A DNA stretch of 17,669 nt, from positions 1 to 17,669 of the forward strand of contig DATD01000004.1 of NCBI GenBank assembly GCA_002504525.1, given 5' to 3'. A model generated the notes under the pieces. It was not told the origin of the DNA and made no database searches. It saw only the letters and a program-made list of their open reading frames with translations. A program made the position numbers and the translations under genes. Below, one piece after another: positions 14,303 to 17,669 of the stretch; positions within the stretch are counted from its first letter, which is position 1, and each line of letters starts with the position of its first letter. The stretch is from Methanomassiliicoccus sp. UBA345 (GTDB lineage Archaea; Thermoplasmatota; Thermoplasmata; Methanomassiliicoccales; Methanomassiliicoccaceae).

Positions 14303-14330
14303 GGCCCGTCATGTACGGGCCTTTCATTTT
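14303..14330 (+). terminator. Hairpin and T-tract transcription terminator
   Basis: GGCCCGT (14303-14309) and ACGGGCC (14315-14321) form a perfect 7-bp stem with loop CATGT, immediately followed by TTTCATTTT. It ends the transcript of the micropeptide gene (and any read-through from otsA). Archaeal termination mainly needs the U-tract, so the hairpin is an extra, bacterial-looking feature. Confidence 0.7.
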
Positions 14331-14384
14331 CTCATCAATGAGAGGTAGCGCTCCATTCTCACATGCCATCATGCCGGCCCCATC

Positions 14385-14430
14385 GCCTGCTGACGTCACC
14401 CATGTCACCGCCGCGGCATTGCCAGCAGGC
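14385..14430 (+). repeat. Inverted repeat in the helicase upstream region
   Basis: GCCTGCTG (14385-14392) and CAGCAGGC (14423-14430) are perfect 8-base inverted repeats separated by 30 bases. The loop starts with the palindrome TGACGTCA (14391-14398) and contains GTCACC twice (14395-14400 and 14404-14409). No convincing TATA box was seen between the terminator at 14330 and the helicase ATG, so this may be leader structure or a regulator site; chance is not excluded. Confidence 0.35.
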
Positions 14431-14494
14431 TGCGGGAGGAGGCTTTCGGAACGCCATGGCGAACGTTCAAGTAGCGTGGTTCCGAGGCATCGGC

Positions 14495-16015
14495 ATGTAT
14501 GTCGAACACGCCCTCATCAAGCCCCGCTCGGTAATGGAACGCGGCTATCAGAGTTCCATCGCGCAGTCCTGCCTGCGCGCCTCCACCCTTCTCGTCCTCC
14601 CCACCGGGCTCGGAAAGACCGTGGTGGCGCTCCGCGTCGCCGCCGAGGTCCTTCACAGCAGGGGAGGCAAAGCGGTGTTCCTCGCTCCGACCAGACCGCT
14701 GGTGGTGCAGATCGCCACGTATCTGAGCGATCACCTGATGGGAAGAACGGTCGACATAATGACCGGGGAGAACAGACCCGAGGAGCGCCAGGCCATCTGG
14801 AGCGGGAGCGACGTGATCGTCGCCACCCCGCAGTCGATCGCCAATGACCTGGAGAAAGGCCGTATCGATCTCAAGGGGGTCTCACTCATCGTCTTCGACG
14901 AGGCCCACCGGGCCGTCGGCAACTACGCTTACGTTAAGGTGGCGATGCGCAACCACGGCGCCCTCGTCCTCGGCATGACCGCCTCACCAGGCGCCACGCG
15001 CAAGCGCATCGCCGCGGTCTGCGGCAACCTCGGCGTAAGAGAGCTGGAGTGGCGGGATGAGGACGACGAGGACGTGGCGCCGCACCTCCACCGGGTGGCG
15101 GCGGAGGTCATAGAGGTCGATGTCCCGGAGCACATGATCGAGGTCCAGGAGCGGCTGCGCCGGCTGCAGCGTGCCAGCGTGGAGGTGCTGGTCGGAATGC
15201 ATCTCATGAAGGGCGATCGGGCGGCCACTGTACCCTATCTGCTGCAGGTCAACAAGTCCATCCAGTCCCGGATGGCTCGTGGCGGGAACCGCGGCTACCT
15301 GTTCAGGGCGATGAGCGCCTCGGCCGCCGCCATCAAGGTCGCGCATGCCATTGAGCTCGCCGAATGCCAGAGCACCGCGGCGCTTTCCCGATACATCGAG
15401 AAGCTGAAAAGGGAGGCAGGGAGCAAGAGCGGTTCCCGGGCCTCGAAGCAACTTGCCGCTTCGCCCGAGCTTGACGAGGTCGTACGGCTACTGGATGGGG
15501 CGGACGAGCATCCCAAGATGCGCATCGTCCGTGAACTTGTAGAGGGTCAGCTGGAACTGCGGCCGTCGTCCAAGGTGATCGTTTTCACCAACTATCGGGA
15601 CTCGTGCGATGCGGTGATCGACATGCTGTCATCGCGCCCAGCGGTCAAAGCGAGCAGACTGGTCGGCCAATCCCACCGCTTCGGGGACGAGGGGCAGCGC
15701 CAGGACCAGCAGGTCAGAGTGCTGGAGAAGTTAAGGGACGGCACCATCAACGTGGTGGTGGCAACATGCATAGGAGAGGAAGGCCTGGACGTCGCCAACA
15801 CCGACCTGGTGATCTTCTACGAGCCGGTGCCGTCGGAGATACGCAGCATACAGCGCCGCGGCCGGACCGGCAGGAGCGCTCCCGGCAGAGTGGCCATCCT
15901 GGTCACCCGGAACACCAGGGACGTGAGCTCCCTGCAGGCCTCGGCAGGGAAGGAGAGGACCATGCACCGCCATCTCTCCCGAATGAAGGAGAGAAAGGCG
16001 GTCATGTCCGCCTGA
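14495..16015 (+). CDS. Hef-type superfamily 2 DNA helicase lacking the XPF nuclease domain
   Basis: ATP-dependent DNA helicase of the archaeal Hef / FANCM / Mph1 group, which act on stalled forks and branched DNA. The start YVEHALIKP..MERGYQ is the group's N-terminal signature, so ATG 14495 (506 residues) is preferred to in-frame ATGs at 14456 and 14363; GAGG is nine bases ahead. Motifs: I VLPTGLGKT (34-42), Ia APTRPL, II VFDEAH (133-138), III GMTASPG (160-166), IV VIVFTNYRDS (361-370), V GEEGLDVANTDLVIFYEP (427-444), VI SIQRRGRTGR (451-460). A Hef-type helical insert fills about 205-330. The protein stops about 45 residues after motif VI, so the ERCC4 nuclease and tandem HhH found in longer Hef proteins (about 750 residues) are absent, with no sign of frameshift remnants in the 13 bases before the next gene. 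Confidence 0.9.
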   Translation: MYVEHALIKPRSVMERGYQSSIAQSCLRASTLLVLPTGLGKTVVALRVAAEVLHSRGGKAVFLAPTRPLVVQIATYLSDHLMGRTVDIMTGENRPEERQAIWSGSDVIVATPQSIANDLEKGRIDLKGVSLIVFDEAHRAVGNYAYVKVAMRNHGALVLGMTASPGATRKRIAAVCGNLGVRELEWRDEDDEDVAPHLHRVAAEVIEVDVPEHMIEVQERLRRLQRASVEVLVGMHLMKGDRAATVPYLLQVNKSIQSRMARGGNRGYLFRAMSASAAAIKVAHAIELAECQSTAALSRYIEKLKREAGSKSGSRASKQLAASPELDEVVRLLDGADEHPKMRIVRELVEGQLELRPSSKVIVFTNYRDSCDAVIDMLSSRPAVKASRLVGQSHRFGDEGQRQDQQVRVLEKLRDGTINVVVATCIGEEGLDVANTDLVIFYEPVPSEIRSIQRRGRTGRSAPGRVAILVTRNTRDVSSLQASAGKERTMHRHLSRMKERKAVMSA

Positions 16016-16017
16016 AA

Positions 16018-16028
16018 CGTTTTCTTCC
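16018..16028 (+). terminator. Possible U-tract terminator after the helicase gene
   Basis: CGTTTTCTTCC follows the helicase stop codon directly and fills the 13-base gap to the convergent twin-finger gene. Pyrimidine-rich T-tracts like this can terminate archaeal RNA polymerase; no hairpin precedes it. Confidence 0.35.
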
Positions 16029-16673
16029 CTAACGGGCCCTGGACATATGCAGCTCCGCCCGTATGGTGGGACGGATCTGGTGCTCATCGCCCCAATGGCC
16101 CTTGAGGTCGCGCCCCAGCTCTTTGTCGTCATCGGCGCGTAGCACGCGGTTGCAGAAGGGACATTTGATAACGAACTCGGGAGCGGTGATCCTGACGTCC
16201 TCCAGCTCCTCTCTCGGTTCCGATACGCCGACCACCCTGCCGGAGGCGGTCTCCACCGGCCGCCCCGCCTCCTTCCGCGAGACTCCTGATTCCGTGACCT
16301 CCCGAACCCGCTCCGTGGGCATATGTTCGTCGACGATCATGGTGGAGGACCGGGCCGATCCTGGCGGCCTCAGAACATCGCGGGGCCGGCGCTCTGGCTC
16401 AGTCGTCCCCCTGGCCACCTTGCCTTCCAGCCCTTCAGCCATGGTGGTTCCGCTGGCGGTCTCTCCCCCCACGGGGCGTTCGACGGTCACATACCTCCGC
16501 TCCTCGTAGGTGGCGATCTCCTTGGCGGGCTCCACTCCCTCGTTCATATCGATGCATGCCAGGGAGCTCATTCGGTGGACATCCATAAGATGCCGCTTGA
16601 ACGAGTCCCCCAGGCCGACGGCGACCTGGGAGGTCACGTCCATATCGCATATCGGACATTCGATCTTGGCCAT
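16029..16673 (-). CDS. Twin zinc-finger protein with a long low-complexity linker, function unknown
   Basis: A 214-residue soluble protein of no family I recognise. Each end carries a finger with identical spacing: C6-x2-C9-x18-H28-x4-H33 (CPIC ... FKRHLMDVH) and C171-x2-C174-x18-H193-x4-H198 (CPFC ... LKGHWGDEH). The fingers also share a Gly-x-x-[FL]-K-x-H lead-in, so they look like copies of one C2H2 module. Between them (about 45-160) is a charged stretch rich in Glu, Arg, Thr, Ser and Gly, with a periodic look (RYVTVERPVGGETASG and later GRPVETASGRVVG), probably disordered. ATG 16673 is the first start. The gene is tail to tail with the helicase, 13 bases apart. C2H2 fingers may bind nucleic acid or protein; role unknown. 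The 140 bases upstream (16674-16813) show no clear TATA box or gene. Confidence 0.75.
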   Translation of the reverse strand: MAKIECPICDMDVTSQVAVGLGDSFKRHLMDVHRMSSLACIDMNEGVEPAKEIATYEERRYVTVERPVGGETASGTTMAEGLEGKVARGTTEPERRPRDVLRPPGSARSSTMIVDEHMPTERVREVTESGVSRKEAGRPVETASGRVVGVSEPREELEDVRITAPEFVIKCPFCNRVLRADDDKELGRDLKGHWGDEHQIRPTIRAELHMSRAR

Positions 16674-16813
16674 GATTGTACCACGGACGGGTTCTCTAAC
16701 AACGCCGTCAAAATGTTTGCCCGCGATTTTTGCGTCCAGGGCCTTTTTTCCTGAGCGCCTTCATCATACGGCGATGAATGACGCCAGTGCGGCGTTCGCC
16801 GATCCGGGCCTCA

Positions 16814-17617
16814 TCACAGTTCTCCCAGCTCCTTCATCGCTTCTCTGGCATCATAGCCCTGATGCACCACTAGCGAGATGGCCTTCACCATGCCGCGAAC
16901 GTCCTCGGCCTGGAACACGTTCCTGCCCATGGCCACGCCGGCAGCGCCGGCCTCCATCGACTCGCTGATCATCTGCAGCAGCTCTTCCGAGGTGGCCATG
17001 CGAGGTCCGCCTGCCACCACTACCGGGACGGGGCAACCTCTCGTCACCTCCCGGAAGGAGTCGATGTTCCCGGTGTACGAGGTCTTGACTATGTCGGCCC
17101 CTGCCTCCGCGGCCGCCCGGGCAGCGATCATGATGTTCTCCGCCTCCCGCTCCTTCGTAGCCTTGGCCCCGCGGGGGTACATCATGGCGAGAAGCGGCAT
17201 GCCCCATTCACGGCACCGGCTGGCCGTCATGCCGAGGGTCTGGAGCATGGCGCTCTCGGTGGCCGCCCCGACGTTGATATGCACCGAGACGGCGTCCGCG
17301 CCCATCCTGATGGCATCCTCCACCGGCGTGATGAGCACCTTGCAGTCGGGGTCGGGCGCCAGAGAGGTCGAGGCGGAGAGGTGCATGATCAGCCCGATGT
17401 CCCTTCCGTAGCGCCTGTGGCCGTATAGCGGAAGGCCGATGTGCCCCAGGACAGCGTTGGCCCCGCCCTCGGCGATGCGATCCACAGTCTCGCTCATGTC
17501 CACCAGCCCCTTGATGGGGCCGAGGCTCATCCCGTGGTCCATAGGCACGATGACCGTCCTGCCGGTCCTGCGATCCATGATCCGCTCCAGACGAATTGCC
17601 TTACCTGTGTAGCTCAT
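16814..17617 (-). CDS. 2-amino-3,7-dideoxy-D-threo-hept-6-ulosonate (ADTH) synthase, class I aldolase family
   Basis: Class I aldolase-type TIM-barrel enzyme, 267 residues. In methanogens this enzyme (MJ0400 in Methanocaldococcus) condenses a DHAP-derived sugar (DKFP) with aspartate semialdehyde, the first step of archaeal 3-dehydroquinate and aromatic amino acid synthesis. The sequence follows MJ0400 closely from memory: KAIRLERI, TVIVPMDHG (21-29), EGGANAVLGH, RMGADAVSVHINVG (104-117), MMYPRG (145-150), ADIVKTSYTGNIDSF (174-188), VVVAGGP (199-205), AGAAGVAMGRNVFQ. D27, Y147 and K178 have the same relative spacing as the catalytic Asp, Tyr and Schiff-base Lys of MJ0400. The alternative, fructose-1,6-bisphosphate aldolase of the DhnA type, is less likely. 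GGAGGT lies seven bases before ATG 17617. The gene for its usual partner, 3-dehydroquinate synthase II, is not in the window. Confidence 0.88.
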   Translation of the reverse strand: MSYTGKAIRLERIMDRRTGRTVIVPMDHGMSLGPIKGLVDMSETVDRIAEGGANAVLGHIGLPLYGHRRYGRDIGLIMHLSASTSLAPDPDCKVLITPVEDAIRMGADAVSVHINVGAATESAMLQTLGMTASRCREWGMPLLAMMYPRGAKATKEREAENIMIAARAAAEAGADIVKTSYTGNIDSFREVTRGCPVPVVVAGGPRMATSEELLQMISESMEAGAAGVAMGRNVFQAEDVRGMVKAISLVVHQGYDAREAMKELGEL

Positions 17618-17635
17618 GACGGGACCTCCGATGAT

Positions 17636-17656
17636 GCCTGCACCTCATCGGCAGGC
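17636..17656 (-). promoter_or_regulatory. Short inverted repeat upstream of the ADTH synthase gene
   Basis: GCCTGC (17636-17641) and GCAGGC (17651-17656) form a perfect 6-bp stem with a 9-base loop, ending about 19 bases before the ATG and just ahead of the GGAGGT ribosome-binding sequence. It may be leader structure or the terminator stem of a gene beyond the right edge; no T-tract is seen. Confidence 0.25.
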
Positions 17657-17669
17657 TGTAAGGGGAACG

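Noticed and set aside
14363..14494. Longer N-terminus for the Hef helicase from ATG 14363 or 14456
   Set aside because: The group's conserved N-terminus begins at ATG 14495 with a ribosome-binding sequence; the upstream residues are Arg/Pro/Cys-rich and cover the inverted repeat.
16743..16748. Run of six T on the plus strand between the twin-finger and ADTH synthase genes
   Set aside because: It would terminate plus-strand transcription, but the flanking genes are both on the minus strand, so no transcript needing it is known here.
1..17669. Mobile elements, CRISPR arrays, defence islands, tRNA or rRNA genes
   Set aside because: No transposase, integrase, direct-repeat array, toxin-antitoxin pair with recognisable motifs, or cloverleaf/ribosomal sequence was found; most genes are housekeeping with uniform GC-rich codon use.

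Overview
The window reads as a GC-rich archaeal chromosome segment, densely packed with short gaps and genes on both strands. Archaeal origin is supported by a deoxyhypusine synthase, a Hef-type helicase, a methanogen-type ADTH synthase (aromatic amino acids via DKFP), an AksF/LeuB-type dehydrogenase, KaiC/Rad55-like ATPases and TATA boxes about 25-45 bases ahead of starts (several apparently leaderless). The mix suggests a euryarchaeal methanogen or relative; Methanomassiliicoccales/Thermoplasmatota is my best guess, inferred from gene content only. I see no rRNA, tRNA, CRISPR array, insertion sequence or phage gene, and no stretch over 300 bases lacks a gene.

Region 1 (1-5387, all minus strand) is a phosphorus-metabolism block. 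In transcription order it holds a PiT phosphate permease, a DUF47 PhoU-like protein, a two-domain PPK2 (polyphosphate:AMP phosphotransferase type), and, behind its own probable promoter, a membrane-bound proton-pumping pyrophosphatase that runs off the left edge. Together they import phosphate, probably exchange it with polyphosphate and nucleotides, and recover energy from PPi.

Region 2 (5439-6817, minus) is a tight pair: a single-domain KaiC-like ATPase with an intact P-loop, preceded by a protein of the same apparent fold with no P-loop. A divergent AT-rich intergenic region (6818-7040) separates it from region 3.

Region 3 (7041-9102, plus) holds a MarC-family membrane protein, a polyprenol/dolichol/phytol kinase-like membrane protein, and a thymidylate-kinase-like P-loop kinase with an altered DRY motif. 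It ends tail to tail, one base away, with a FieF-like cation efflux protein (minus).

Region 4 (10101-12530) holds deoxyhypusine synthase overlapping by four bases an isocitrate/isopropylmalate/homoisocitrate dehydrogenase (plus), whose 3' end overlaps a convergent DUF457-type membrane protein (minus).

Region 5 (12674-16015, plus) holds a trehalose-6-phosphate synthase, a previously easy-to-miss 26-residue transmembrane peptide with its own promoter and terminator, and a Hef helicase that lacks the XPF nuclease half. Region 6 (16029-17617, minus) holds a protein with two identically spaced zinc fingers at its two ends and ADTH synthase.

The best candidates for undescribed biology are the P-loop-less/P-loop-bearing KaiC-like pair, the twin-finger linker protein, the autonomous micro-gene, and the polyprenol-kinase/TMPK-like couple.
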